41,428 nucleotides of DNA. Source: CAZKXU01 sp964556665. Its GTDB lineage: Bacteria > Bdellovibrionota_C > UBA2361 > CAZKXU01. The notes beneath the pieces were generated by a model. That model saw only the letters and a list, made by a program, of their open reading frames with translations. It did no database searches and was not told the DNA's origin. The translations under genes were made by a program, and so were the position numbers. Of this stretch, positions 32,274-40,669 are shown piece by piece. The DNA is taken from the NCBI GenBank assembly GCA_964556665.1, contig CAZKXU010000019.1:1-41428 (forward strand), written 5' to 3'. Position 1 is the first letter of the stretch. Each line of letters begins with the position of its first letter.

Positions 32274-33224
32274 CTAATTCCCATATGACGCCAAAGCCTC
32301 CAAGCATCTACGCATATGTTTCTCTCCCTTCCCAGGCTCAATTGGATTCTTAGGTAGATTTAGGGAGAAACTGGTGCGGTTGCGATTCAATGTGAGTACA
32401 AAGCCGCACAGAACTGAGAGTTTCTCCTCTAGATCCGAGACACGTAGCGTTTCAAAATTAAGCAGTACTACCTGTCCATGTTCTGCGGAAAACACCTTAG
32501 TGAATAGTCCACGTCCGCGTGTAAAAGCCTTCCAGTAGATCTGTCGCATTGAATCACCGGGCTGATAATTTTTTAATCCCTCAAAATCTTCGACGCCTGG
32601 GCGTTTTACGGTAACGCCGCCATTTAAGTCTGCATCGGTGACTCTGCTGTTTGGTAGCGGCGCGTGAATCGGTTTTGGATATACAAGGCAGTGCGCATCT
32701 GTGTATAAGTACGACCAGGCACGAAAAAATGAAAATGGATAACGAGTAGCGACAGTGATCCGATTTGGCTCCAGTAGTCCACGTTCTTTAGCTAGAACTT
32801 TGATTTTGGCACGTTGAGTAGTGGCATCCGTAAATTCTACCCTTGTAATTTCCCCTTTATTAACACTTAACTCGATCATGGCACGCGGTAGATTTAAAGG
32901 GTCAAGGCTTAATTCAAAAACGGCCTCTTCCCCTACAAATACAGGATTTGCGCTGATTGATTGTACGGTTAGACCTGCTAAGTTTCTGTAGGTGTAGATA
33001 ATAGAAACTACAAAAATACTCCCCAAAAGAAAGGTCATTAAAAATCCGAGGTTGTTATTATAGTTTAATGAGATAAGCAGCAGTACAGTCAGAATTCCCA
33101 GAAACTTAAAGCCCTGCTTAGTTGGCAGAATATAGATCCTTTGGCGGATTAAAGTATGAGGAAGCAGATCTAATGTGTGAGGCGTAAGTTTTTTGGCTAT
33201 ATATTTTCTGATAGCGGAGATCAT
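32274..33224 (-). CDS. DUF58-domain membrane protein
   Basis: This 316-residue protein has two N-terminal membrane helices (about 41-57 and 60-78), an extracytoplasmic-type beta region, and a DUF58/von Willebrand-like C-terminal part with the hallmark PGVEDFEGLKNYQPGDSMRQ followed by IYWKAF (209-234). DUF58 proteins work with MoxR AAA+ ATPases as likely chaperone partners for cell-envelope complexes. The start overlaps the moxR stop by 4 bp (ATGA) and tgpA starts 3 bp after its stop. Confidence 0.88.
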   Translation of the reverse strand: MISAIRKYIAKKLTPHTLDLLPHTLIRQRIYILPTKQGFKFLGILTVLLLISLNYNNNLGFLMTFLLGSIFVVSIIYTYRNLAGLTVQSISANPVFVGEEAVFELSLDPLNLPRAMIELSVNKGEITRVEFTDATTQRAKIKVLAKERGLLEPNRITVATRYPFSFFRAWSYLYTDAHCLVYPKPIHAPLPNSRVTDADLNGGVTVKRPGVEDFEGLKNYQPGDSMRQIYWKAFTRGRGLFTKVFSAEHGQVVLLNFETLRVSDLEEKLSVLCGFVLTLNRNRTSFSLNLPKNPIEPGKGEKHMRRCLEALASYGN

Positions 33225-34159
33225 CTGGGCACGGCGACCTCTTCAAAAACACGCTGCAGCACTGCATGCTCTAAGCTGGTATGCTCTGCTGAGACTAGCC
33301 GGTGTGCCGCTACATATGGAAATACCTGCTGAACATCCTCAGGCAGTACATGATTTCGTCCATGGATAAAAGCCCATGCTTGCGCTGCTCGGATTAAAGC
33401 TATGCCAGCACGAGGTGAAAGACCTAATGCGAAACGGTTTGAGTCACGGGAGAACTGTAATATATCCTGGACATATTCAAGCAGGGTATCTGCTAGATTT
33501 ACCGCAGCGATCTCATCTTGAATCTTTGCTACATCTGACGCTGAGAGTACGGCATGCGCAGTGATATGGTGACGAGACTGCCCTGAGCTTTTTAATATGT
33601 CTCGTTCCGCTGAACGGCTCGGATACCCAATGTGTATACGCATAAGAAAACGATCAAGCTGTGATTCAGGCAGAATAAATGTGCCGCCTTGCTCAAACGG
33701 ATTCTGGGTTGCGATTACGAAAAATGGATTTCCTAGCGGATAAGTGTGACCCTCAATCGATACCTGTCTTTCCTCCATCGCTTCAAGTAGGGCGCTCTGG
33801 GTCTTTGGAGTTGTTCTATTTATCTCGTCAGCAAGCAGTACCTGTGTAAAGACTGGGCCTTTATGCAAAGTAAATTTTCCTGTTGACTGATCGTAAATCG
33901 AGGCGCCGAGAATATCACTTGGCAGCATATCGCTGGTGCACTGTACACGTGTAAATTCTAATCCTAAAGTTTGAGCAAGGACCTTCGCTAAGGTTGTTTT
34001 GCCTATACCTGGGATATCTTCGATCAGAAGGTGGCCTTTACCAAAGAGACAGGCTAAGGCGAGGCGGATCTCCCGATCTTTCCCAAGTACAATAGAGCTA
34101 ATTCTATCTACGATAGGTGCAAAGCGCGGGGCCAGCATGAGATGAGGATCTTTTTGCAT
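33221..34159 (-). CDS. MoxR-family AAA+ ATPase
   Basis: This 312-residue cytosolic ATPase has Walker A GIGKTT (51-56, within LLIEDIPGIGKTTLAKVLA), Walker B LLADEINRTTPKTQSALLEAMEE, sensor-1 FFVIATQNPFEQGG and LPESQLDRF. MoxR proteins are chaperone-like ATPases that activate or assemble partner complexes, often with von Willebrand proteins such as the next gene. ATG at 34159 is chosen. The open frame runs to 34255 only because it reads through repeat R9. No strong Shine-Dalgarno is seen. It is first in moxR-DUF58-tgpA. Confidence 0.92.
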   Translation of the reverse strand: MQKDPHLMLAPRFAPIVDRISSIVLGKDREIRLALACLFGKGHLLIEDIPGIGKTTLAKVLAQTLGLEFTRVQCTSDMLPSDILGASIYDQSTGKFTLHKGPVFTQVLLADEINRTTPKTQSALLEAMEERQVSIEGHTYPLGNPFFVIATQNPFEQGGTFILPESQLDRFLMRIHIGYPSRSAERDILKSSGQSRHHITAHAVLSASDVAKIQDEIAAVNLADTLLEYVQDILQFSRDSNRFALGLSPRAGIALIRAAQAWAFIHGRNHVLPEDVQQVFPYVAAHRLVSAEHTSLEHAVLQRVFEEVAVPR

Positions 34160-34211
34160 AATGGTTTTTGATAGATCGGAGTAATCACTGCAACATAAAT
34201 CTTCTAAATTT

Positions 34212-34287
34212 ACTGGTACCGCGGGCTTCCAGCCCGCATATGAACTAGCTGGCATTTCGTTGCGGGCTGGAAGCCCGCGGTCCCAGT
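34212..34287. repeat. Dispersed double palindrome, copy R9
   Basis: The left arm begins ACTGGTACCGCGGGC, with T for G at one position. The right arm ends GCCCGCGGTCCCAGT. It sits between moxR and proC, both on the - strand, 53 bp before the moxR start. Confidence 0.9.
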
Positions 34288-34352
34288 GAGACGTAAAAAA
34301 TTATGCTAGTAAGATGATGGAATTTGAGGTCGTGATTCGGGAGAATTGATGA

Positions 34353-35156
34353 TTACTTACTTAATTCTCGGCTTCGAATGCAGGCTTGAACTACCCCTTT
34401 TCTTATACTCTCGCCGACCTTGCCGGCCTCAAAAACATTCATGGCAGCCTCTGTAGTCCCGGCCTTGGAGGTAACTTTAGCTCGCCAGGCTTCAGGTGAG
34501 AGATCTGATTTTGCCCAGAGCTCTATAGCGGCTCTATAAGATTGGGTGAGGAGAAGCTTCCCTTGCTCTTTAGTAAATCCAAGCTCTGTGGCTGCAAGTA
34601 ACATCTGTTCTAGGAAGTAAAATACTAGCCCAGGACCGGTAGCAGAGACTGCTGTAGCAGCGTCAATGAGAGCTTCCTCTGTAACTTCGAGGGAGAGACC
34701 GGCTGAATCAAATATTCGGCGCGCAAGGGCATGTTCCTCTTGATTCAGTGCAGCACTGGAAACAAACACTGTCATACTTAGTTGGAGCTCTGCTCCTAGA
34801 TTTGGCATTGAGCGAACAATTCGACTATGTCCGTTGAGCTCTTTGCTTAATCTATTTAACTTTACTCCTGCCAAGACAGAGAGAATCACGGTTTCAGGCT
34901 TGAGATATGATATAAGCTCTGCTGCAGTAGTAGAAAAATCCTGCGGCTTTACGGCAAGAATTAACGTTGATGATGAGCGGATAGATTCACCCACTTCGGT
35001 AGATACCTTGCAGCCAAGATCGTTTCTAAGCCAATCAGCACGTGCTAATACCTTCTCTACTATAGTGAGATGGGGTGGTGTTATAACACGTTCGCTAAGT
35101 AATGCTCTTGCAAACGCGTATCCCATGTTGCCGCCGCCGATAATACATATCTCCAT
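34353..35156 (-). CDS. proC: Pyrroline-5-carboxylate reductase ProC
   Basis: ProC reduces 1-pyrroline-5-carboxylate to proline with NAD(P)H, the last step of proline synthesis. The 267-residue protein has the N-terminal Rossmann motif IIGGGNMGYAFARALL, ILAVKPQDF, RSMPNLGAE, and the C-terminal dimer/active-site block with ATAVSATGPGLVFYFLEQ and KVTSKAGTTEAAM. Length is standard. The start is the ATG at 35156, divergent from the M48 lipoprotein with 65 bp between. No other proline gene is present. Confidence 0.95.
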   Translation of the reverse strand: MEICIIGGGNMGYAFARALLSERVITPPHLTIVEKVLARADWLRNDLGCKVSTEVGESIRSSSTLILAVKPQDFSTTAAELISYLKPETVILSVLAGVKLNRLSKELNGHSRIVRSMPNLGAELQLSMTVFVSSAALNQEEHALARRIFDSAGLSLEVTEEALIDAATAVSATGPGLVFYFLEQMLLAATELGFTKEQGKLLLTQSYRAAIELWAKSDLSPEAWRAKVTSKAGTTEAAMNVFEAGKVGESIRKGVVQACIRSRELSK

Positions 35157-35168
35157 ATGATACTATTC

Positions 35169-35196
35169 TTACATAACTTACATCTTTAAATAATAT
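35169..35196 (+). promoter_or_regulatory. Candidate promoter for the M48 lipoprotein gene
   Basis: TTACAT (35169-35174), 16 bp, TAATAT (35191-35196), 25 bp before the ATG, in an AT-rich divergent region. The match is moderate. Confidence 0.3.
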
Positions 35197-35221
35197 TGAA
35201 TATTTACTAAAATTTCCTGAT

Positions 35222-36343
35222 ATGTTGATTAGATTATTATCTATATTATTCCTCTTTCTGCTTGCTGCCTGCGCTATGAATTCTCCTATTAAACCTGGAG
35301 AGATACCGACACTGAAGATGCCGGACAGTAAGCAGATCTCTGAATCTGAACATAGTTTTGCCACCCTTAGTAAAACCTTTCCACCTGAGACCTCCGGATC
35401 CCGAGTAAAAAGGGTTGATGCGGTTATTAATCAGCTTTTTCAAGCAGCTAAGATTAGTAAGGTTGGATGGAGGATTCATCTATTAAGAGATGAACGGGTC
35501 AAAAACGTTGCAGTGACCGCCGGTCGTCGTGTTTTTGTGTGGACTGGAGTGTTTAAGGCTGTGCGAGATGATGATGAGTTGGCAGCGGTGATCGCACATG
35601 AGCTGGCGCATGTGATGGCGAGACATGAACGCCCTACAATTTTGGAGCGAGCTGCTAATCTACTTCCGAAGCTTGAGAAGCCTAAGGCTGAGCTCAAAAA
35701 TGATGTTTGGATTGCTCAGGAGATAGAGGCTGACTATGTAGCCCTATTTTTAATGGCAGATGCTGGATACGATCCGGAGAAGGGTGTGCAGTTCTGGAAG
35801 CGCATGGCAAATGACCCCATTTTTAAGAACACTAAATTTAGTCTATCAAATTCGCATCCAGCCTTTACCTCGCGCCTACAGGTAATCGCTGCACATCTAG
35901 GAGCAGCAAAAACTAGATTTGCTCTTACCCCCGCAGGAAAAAAGCAGATTAAGAAGCCAAATGTACCACTAAAGCCCTCAGCAATTCCTAGCCCGCCACG
36001 AATAGATATAAAAAATGATATTACCCCTGAAGATTCTGATGATTGGATAGAGGTGGAGGATCAGGACAGTGATCCAATTCCAGTACCAAGCAGAACGGTT
36101 ATACCTGAGAATCCTGTCGCTCCTCCAGTAGAGAGCACAAAGGCACCACAGCCTGTAGCTCCAGCGGGTAGTGAGGAGCAGATGATCTCTGCGATTGAAC
36201 AGGCCTATGTTAAAAAAGGTCTTGGAGAAGAAACCGCTAGGGCAGTTGTTTCAGATATTCGCAGCTCACTTGAAGGGATGAGTCCGCTAGAAAGAACCGC
36301 CTCACTAAAAAATATTTTGGACAACCTGGATAAGGAAAAATAA
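35222..36343 (+). CDS. M48-family metalloprotease lipoprotein
   Basis: This 373-residue protein starts with a lipoprotein signal ending in LAAC (Cys17), so it should be anchored to the inner or outer membrane on the periplasmic side. The M48 peptidase domain (about 60-215) has the zinc motif HELAH (126-130) and EIEADYVALFLM with the third ligand Glu169. The later part (about 245-325) is Pro-rich and probably disordered, and the last 50 residues form a helical end (EEQMISAIEQAYVKKGLGEE). Such proteins (compare BepA and LoiP) act in envelope quality control. Unlike BepA it has no TPR domain. It is divergent from proC. Confidence 0.88.
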   Translation: MLIRLLSILFLFLLAACAMNSPIKPGEIPTLKMPDSKQISESEHSFATLSKTFPPETSGSRVKRVDAVINQLFQAAKISKVGWRIHLLRDERVKNVAVTAGRRVFVWTGVFKAVRDDDELAAVIAHELAHVMARHERPTILERAANLLPKLEKPKAELKNDVWIAQEIEADYVALFLMADAGYDPEKGVQFWKRMANDPIFKNTKFSLSNSHPAFTSRLQVIAAHLGAAKTRFALTPAGKKQIKKPNVPLKPSAIPSPPRIDIKNDITPEDSDDWIEVEDQDSDPIPVPSRTVIPENPVAPPVESTKAPQPVAPAGSEEQMISAIEQAYVKKGLGEETARAVVSDIRSSLEGMSPLERTASLKNILDNLDKEK

Positions 36344-36401
36344 GGGTGCTGGGAAAGTATAATAAGATAAGTAGGGCAAGATTTAGGTGTTCCTGTTCTT
36401 C

Positions 36402-37058
36402 CTACTTCGCAACTACCTCAGTAGGGGCAACTATTAATGTTTTTTGAGAGTCTCCTGCTGTATACTGAATACAAAGCAATGCTTGATATGTTCCCTCATC
36501 TGGAAAAATAGCACTTTTAGTCAAATCAGGGCTAAATGAAGTTAGTGTTCCTTTAGGCCCCAATAAATGCTTAGGTCCAATACCGGCTAATCTTGTAGCC
36601 GTAGTTTCAGATGCTACGATAGTCTTAAAAGAGAAGGTAGTTATCTCTCCATTGTCGGTTCGTTGAACAAGGATAAGTCCACTGATCTGAGTTACTGCAT
36701 CTTGCCCATCAGTAAAAACACAGATCTTAACCGGTTCGTCCTTTCCTCTTCCACGTGAGAACGTTGTAGGCTGTTCTCCTGGAAATGGTGCCATGGCAAA
36801 AAAAGCTCGCTTCCATTCAGCGAATTCATATTTCCCATCTCCGAGATCAATTTTCTGCTCCTTGAGTTTTGCTGCTATCTCAGAGGAATAGCCTGTCCTT
36901 TTAACAAAAGGTTGTATAGTAGGATCGGCTTCTTTAGTACTAATAGCCTAGTAAGGTAAGTTTGGAAGAGTAGCAGTAGCAAATGGTGGTGGTTTTGGCA
37001 ACGGTGTCAATAACGCTAAGTTCAATACAGCTCTTCTAAAGGGGTTTAAATCCATCAT
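36402..37058 (-). pseudogene. Interrupted gene of unknown function (in-frame amber stop)
   Basis: One reading frame runs from ATG at 37058 to the stop at 36402, 218 codons, broken only by TAG at 36950-36948 (codon 37). Both sides look coding: MMDLNPFRRAVLNLALL.. before, and KRTGYSSEIAAKLKEQKI, then DGKYEFAEWKRAFFAMAPFP after, continuing into the 130-residue frame from ATG at 36794. The N-terminus may be a Pro-rich leader or signal. The C-terminal part is beta-rich (PVKICVFTDGQDAVTQISG). No GTG, TTG or ATG start lies between the TAG and 36794. It could be a recent nonsense mutation, a sequencing error, or a truncated protein starting at 36794. Confidence 0.6.
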
Positions 37059-37124
37059 AGAGATCTACTTTAACAAGTATATTTGAGTAGTTCAATAATC
37101 TAATCACTGAGAGCATAGCGGGCT

Positions 37125-37559
37125 TTATTTATTCTTTTGAATGGATGCGTTGAGAGTCTTTGCTACTTTGTCTAACTCCTCTCTCGGCGCAGCTTTTTCA
37201 CTATAATGTGGTGGAAACTTCCAACCAAAGCCATCTGCATAAAATCTTGGTATAACATGCAAATGAATGTGTGGAACCTCTTGTCCTGCTACTTCACCAT
37301 CAGCCAACGAGAGACTAGTCCCCTCACAGCCAGAAATTGAATCTTTAATATGGCTTGCGATATGTTGACCTGCCTCAAATAGTTGACTTACTTCCTCTGT
37401 TGTTAAATCAGCAAATGATTGAACATGTCGTTTGGGAATAACTAAAGTATGACCGGTATTTACTGGATGAATATCCAAAAAGGCAAGAACTGAAGCATCC
37501 TCAAAGACTACGCTAGCATGCAGTTCGTTTGATAATATTCTACAAAAAGCACATTCCAT
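37125..37559 (-). CDS. HIT-family hydrolase
   Basis: This is a 144-residue HIT (histidine triad) nucleotide hydrolase or transferase, cytosolic. It has an N-terminal CxxC zinc pair (Cys3, Cys6), the block PVNTGHTLVIPKRHVQSF, and the HIT motif HIHLHVIPR (His97, His99, His101). Bacterial HIT proteins hydrolyse adenosine phosphoramidates or dinucleoside polyphosphates; the substrate is not readable here. ATG at 37559 is preferred over an in-frame TTG two codons upstream. It lies downstream of the glycosyltransferase-HAD fusion on the same strand, 59 bp apart. Confidence 0.9.
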   Translation of the reverse strand: MECAFCRILSNELHASVVFEDASVLAFLDIHPVNTGHTLVIPKRHVQSFADLTTEEVSQLFEAGQHIASHIKDSISGCEGTSLSLADGEVAGQEVPHIHLHVIPRFYADGFGWKFPPHYSEKAAPREELDKVAKTLNASIQKNK

Positions 37560-37618
37560 GGTCAAAGTACTAGTGTTACTCGCTATAATAAATAGAACTG
37601 TAACATTTGTCTTTATAA

Positions 37619-39058
37619 TTATATAAAATTCAAAACTTCAGTAAGCAGATGATCGATTCGAAACTTTGCGGCCTGAGCTACTTCAGGGCTTTTGGGCTGA
37701 AAGGCAAAAGAGGAATCGACCGCCTTTAGTAGGCAGATATCATTTTCGGAATCTCCAATCACTAATACTTCATTTCGTTTAATTTGTAACCGGGAGGTTA
37801 TGTTTTTCAATACATTTAATTTACATACGGGATGTCGCTTGCAGCCATTGTGATGCCGCATTGCCGGTGCCACCTCAACCTGCCCGCTGGCTCGCTCATG
37901 ATGAAACTTCATCATGTTGGCAATACAAAAATCGGCAAAAACCCGTCGCCTTATTATTGATCCTGCGATGTGATAACTATCTGTACATACGCCGACGAGA
38001 TATCCACGCTTTCGTAATCCAACTACCATATCAATGGCTTTGCTGTTTAAAGGAATTTTACGTGCAACATCAATAAAAGTCTTTTGATGTACCCCCTTAA
38101 AAATTGCCGCTATCTTACGCATACGGGTAAGTGGAGTAAGGTCATAACGATCAAGGTAAAGTGACAACTCCTCCATCCGTCGCGTTGCGCGCGCCAGCTC
38201 AATTATAAATCTACCCTTAATAAGAGTACCATCCATGTCAACTAAAGCCATTTTAGTAAATGGCTTGGCTAGTGAAATTATTCGATCTAAGCAGGCAGCT
38301 CGCTTACGTCGTGCGTTCTCACGGGTACGGCGAACATATCCGATTTGTAAACGTCCCCACTCACCGGCACGTTCGATAATTGCGCGTGTAACCTGCACAG
38401 CCATGTCGCCGAGTGCATTAAGAGGTTGAGAATCATGCTCTAATCGTCCTATATCAACCTCTACTATTCTCGCACAGAGAGCAGTAGCATCGATTAGCAG
38501 ACCGATATCCACACCATAATCAATTTCATAGCGTAGTTGTTGAAGTAGCTCTTTGCGAGCTGCCATAATGCCTCCAAGCGGCTGATTAATATGATATATT
38601 TCCGGGAAATAGGTTTCCAGTAATGGTTTTGCGGTAAGCACTGTTACTCTCCCTGCTATACGAGAGAATCGTGCTTTTACAAAATCAGCGGTACCGGCAA
38701 GTATCGGATCGGTCATATTGTCAATCAGATTTCGATTAAGTCCGTGCAAATCTCCGTCTAAATATAGGATCGTAGGATAAAGCGCCTCCAACATGCCGTC
38801 CTCCATCGAAGCCCCCTTGCCCAACAAAGAGCTGGTAATTACACGTGCTCCACTGCGCTCGGCAACTTCGGGTGTGTCGTCGAGAGATCCGTCATCCACC
38901 ACCAAAACCTCCCCGACCCGTTTGTTCTTTAAGACGTATGTTACTAGTTTACCTATTGTTCTTGACTCATTCAGAACTGGTATAATTACGCTGATATGTG
39001 ACTTCCTACTTTTCATGTGTTCCCTCATCTCAGACAGTATATTATCTACACACTTCAA
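37619..39058 (-). CDS. Glycosyltransferase (GpgS/GT81-like) fused to SerB-like HAD phosphatase
   Basis: This 479-residue protein has two domains. Residues 20-230 are a GT-A glycosyltransferase: SVIIPVLNESRTIG, VVDDGS (53-58), a DGD metal-binding site (101-103), and the NQPLGGIMAARKEL and YGVDIGLLID blocks typical of glucosyl-3-phosphoglycerate synthases (GpgS, GT81). Residues 268-479 are a HAD phosphatase of the phosphoserine phosphatase type: DMDGT (274-278, nucleophile Asp274) and GDSEND (435-440). A synthase fused to its phosphatase suggests one-protein synthesis of a glycosylglycerate-type compatible solute, as in the bifunctional mannosylglycerate enzyme of Dehalococcoides. Family is clear; product is inferred. 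ATG at codon 15 is an alternative start. Confidence 0.82.
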   Translation of the reverse strand: MKCVDNILSEMREHMKSRKSHISVIIPVLNESRTIGKLVTYVLKNKRVGEVLVVDDGSLDDTPEVAERSGARVITSSLLGKGASMEDGMLEALYPTILYLDGDLHGLNRNLIDNMTDPILAGTADFVKARFSRIAGRVTVLTAKPLLETYFPEIYHINQPLGGIMAARKELLQQLRYEIDYGVDIGLLIDATALCARIVEVDIGRLEHDSQPLNALGDMAVQVTRAIIERAGEWGRLQIGYVRRTRENARRKRAACLDRIISLAKPFTKMALVDMDGTLIKGRFIIELARATRRMEELSLYLDRYDLTPLTRMRKIAAIFKGVHQKTFIDVARKIPLNSKAIDMVVGLRKRGYLVGVCTDSYHIAGSIIRRRVFADFCIANMMKFHHERASGQVEVAPAMRHHNGCKRHPVCKLNVLKNITSRLQIKRNEVLVIGDSENDICLLKAVDSSFAFQPKSPEVAQAAKFRIDHLLTEVLNFI

Positions 39059-39206
39059 TAACTACAATACTATGATAAGTAGATACTAATTTTTGATAAA
39101 TTATGAGAGCAGAGACTAGGCAAAGACTAGAACGCCCAGAGTTTTAATAATTGATTCCTACTAGTTAACTCTTTCCACAATAACTAGTTTGATGAAGATC
39201 TAATAT

Positions 39207-39599
39207 GTGCGGGATAATTTAGGTGGAATAGAGCTTCATTCTATAGATCTTGGTGGCAATGTCGGAAATGGCATCGGACAGCTTGTATTTACTATACTTT
39301 CAGCGGTGGCTGAACAGGAAAGAACTCGTATTAGGGAGCGTATTTCAGAAGCAAAATTAAGGACTAGAACTGAAGGAAAGTATCAGGATGGTAAGGTTGC
39401 TTTTGGATATCGAAAAGATCGTAGTGGAAACTTGATTAAAGATGATCTTCAGCAGAGATGTTTAGTGGCTATGAGAAAACGTAGAGATCAGGGGCTCTCG
39501 TATCGGGCAATTAGTAGCTATGTAAAAGACGAGTGGCAGGTATCAATATCTCACAATGCAATCAGGGTCATTCTTGAAGGTTTAAGAAAGACGGCTTAA
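39207..39599 (+). pseudogene. Truncated serine recombinase (resolvase C-terminal remnant)
   Basis: This 130-residue fragment starts in the middle of a resolvase/invertase domain. It has SIDLGGNVGNGIGQLVFTIL, then SAVAEQERTRIRERISEAKL (helix E region), and after that a DNA-binding tail with QGLSYRAISSYVKDEWQVSI. The N-terminal 70 or so residues with the catalytic serine and arginines are missing, and an in-frame TAA lies just upstream (39201-39203). It cannot be an active recombinase. Neither the upstream 120 bp nor other frames contain the missing part. It probably marks a decayed mobile element near tRNA-Ser(GGA). Confidence 0.8.
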
Positions 39600-39683
39600 A
39601 GGTTTTTGATTTTATGGCAGAATTTTGCAGAATATGTTAGCTTTAAGGCAGATTTTTAACTCTCCATTTTACAGGTGGCGCAT

Positions 39684-39941
39684 ATGAAAAAACTTACATG
39701 GGATGAGATTAGTAAACAGTACGACAAGGAATGGGTACATCTGATTGATTATGATTGGACGGATGGGCAACCATATCCTAATAGCGGCGTAGTTCGTATT
39801 CATGCAAAGACAAGAAAGGAGTTCAATAAATTGATATTGGAAGGCGAACCAATATCTGGCGCAAGAATTTTCGTAGGACATCCAGAGAAAAGCGATGATC
39901 TGATTATGATGGGCAACTACATGAGAATCACATGCGCTTGA
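39684..39941 (+). CDS. Small hypothetical protein preceding a retropepsin-like protease
   Basis: This 85-residue soluble protein is predicted alpha/beta (MKKLTWDEISKQYDKEWVHL, then IDYDWTDGQPYPNSGVVRIH). AGGTGG lies five bases before ATG 39684, a good Shine-Dalgarno that favours this start over the GTG nine bases earlier. Its 3' end overlaps the protease gene by 10 bp, so the two are coupled. I do not know the family. Its role is probably tied to the protease as substrate, inhibitor or partner. Confidence 0.65.
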   Translation: MKKLTWDEISKQYDKEWVHLIDYDWTDGQPYPNSGVVRIHAKTRKEFNKLILEGEPISGARIFVGHPEKSDDLIMMGNYMRITCA

Positions 39942-40327
39942 TTCACTTCGATCGTTCGCAAGAAATCCCTATCGTTGATGCGCTTGTGTTTGGACCACGA
40001 AAGCATGAGAGGCTGAGATTAGTTTTTGATTCAGGATGCGGAAAGACACAAATAGATACATGCGTAATTGAAAGCATTGGATATTCTGCAAGCGATTCAA
40101 TAGGAGTGACGGTAGTGAAGGGTCCATCTGGAGACACTCAAGAAGGATATCTTGTCAGAGTAAAGGACTTTCAACTTTTTGGAATGTCATTCTCTAATAT
40201 GGAAATTGGGGCACATGATTTTGATCAGTTTGCAAAGTATGAGATAGACGGTCTCTTAGGCTTTGACGTTATCAAGCAGTTGCGTTTTGAACTTGATGGT
40301 CCAGAAGGATTGCTTAAGATTTTTTAG
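39932..40327 (+). CDS. Retropepsin-like aspartic protease
   Basis: This 131-residue, single-domain protein has the retroviral-type aspartic protease active site LVFDSGCGKTQID (D33-S34-G35) and the second conserved block EIDGLLGFDVI (104-114). It would act as a homodimer with one catalytic Asp per subunit. No signal peptide or membrane helix is seen, so it is likely cytosolic. The start overlaps the upstream small gene by 10 bp. The pair sits between a resolvase remnant and tRNA-Ser(GGA), so it may have arrived on a mobile element. Confidence 0.75.
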   Translation: MRLIHFDRSQEIPIVDALVFGPRKHERLRLVFDSGCGKTQIDTCVIESIGYSASDSIGVTVVKGPSGDTQEGYLVRVKDFQLFGMSFSNMEIGAHDFDQFAKYEIDGLLGFDVIKQLRFELDGPEGLLKIF

Positions 40328-40527
40328 TTGCAGAAGTGGCTGTACAGGGGCTTTCAAAACACAGTCGGTTATTAAACTGGTTTAGCTGGCAACAAGATCT
40401 CGATTCCTGATCAATCTCTCGGGAGTAATTAAAAACTTTCAGCGTCAACTCGCTTGCATTTTGACAAGCTCAGTCTTTAGCAGCATTTCGTCTTTGTCAC
40501 CCAATTTGTACCACTTCATGGATTCTA

Positions 40528-40559
40528 CGATCTCAAGCAAAATTAACTACTTGAGATCG
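40528..40559 (-). terminator. Hairpin downstream of tRNA-Ser(GGA)
   Basis: CGATCTCAAG and CTTGAGATCG form a perfect 10-bp stem with a 12-nt loop, 18 bases past the tRNA 3' end on the - strand. A long T-run is absent, so it may be a weak terminator or a processing signal. Confidence 0.4.
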
Positions 40560-40577
40560 CACTGGTACTTTCAATAA

Positions 40578-40667
40578 TGGCGGAGAGAGGGGGATTCGAA
40601 CCCCCGATAGGTTTTAGCCTATACACACTTTCCAGGCGTGCGCCTTAAGCCACTCGGCCATCTCTCC
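40578..40667 (-). tRNA. tRNA-Ser (anticodon GGA)
   Basis: This 90-nt tRNA has an acceptor GGAGAGA / TCTCTCC, discriminator G and encoded CCA. The anticodon arm CACGC-CTGGAAA-GTGTG gives anticodon GGA, reading UCC and UCU. The variable arm is long (TAGGCTAAAACCTA). T-arm GGGGGTTCGAATCCCCC is perfect. It shares its 5' 24 bases with the tRNA start at the right window edge. Confidence 0.95.
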
Positions 40668-40669
40668 GC

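Noticed and set aside
33221..34255. Longer MoxR protein starting at 34255
   Set aside because: The extra residues are the translation of repeat R9; family alignment starts after Met at 34159.
6022..34287. Palindromic repeats as a CRISPR array
   Set aside because: Copies are kilobases apart, fold as inverted repeats, and have no regular spacers or cas genes.
39207..39599. Active resolvase
   Set aside because: The catalytic N-terminal part is missing and a stop codon lies just upstream in frame.
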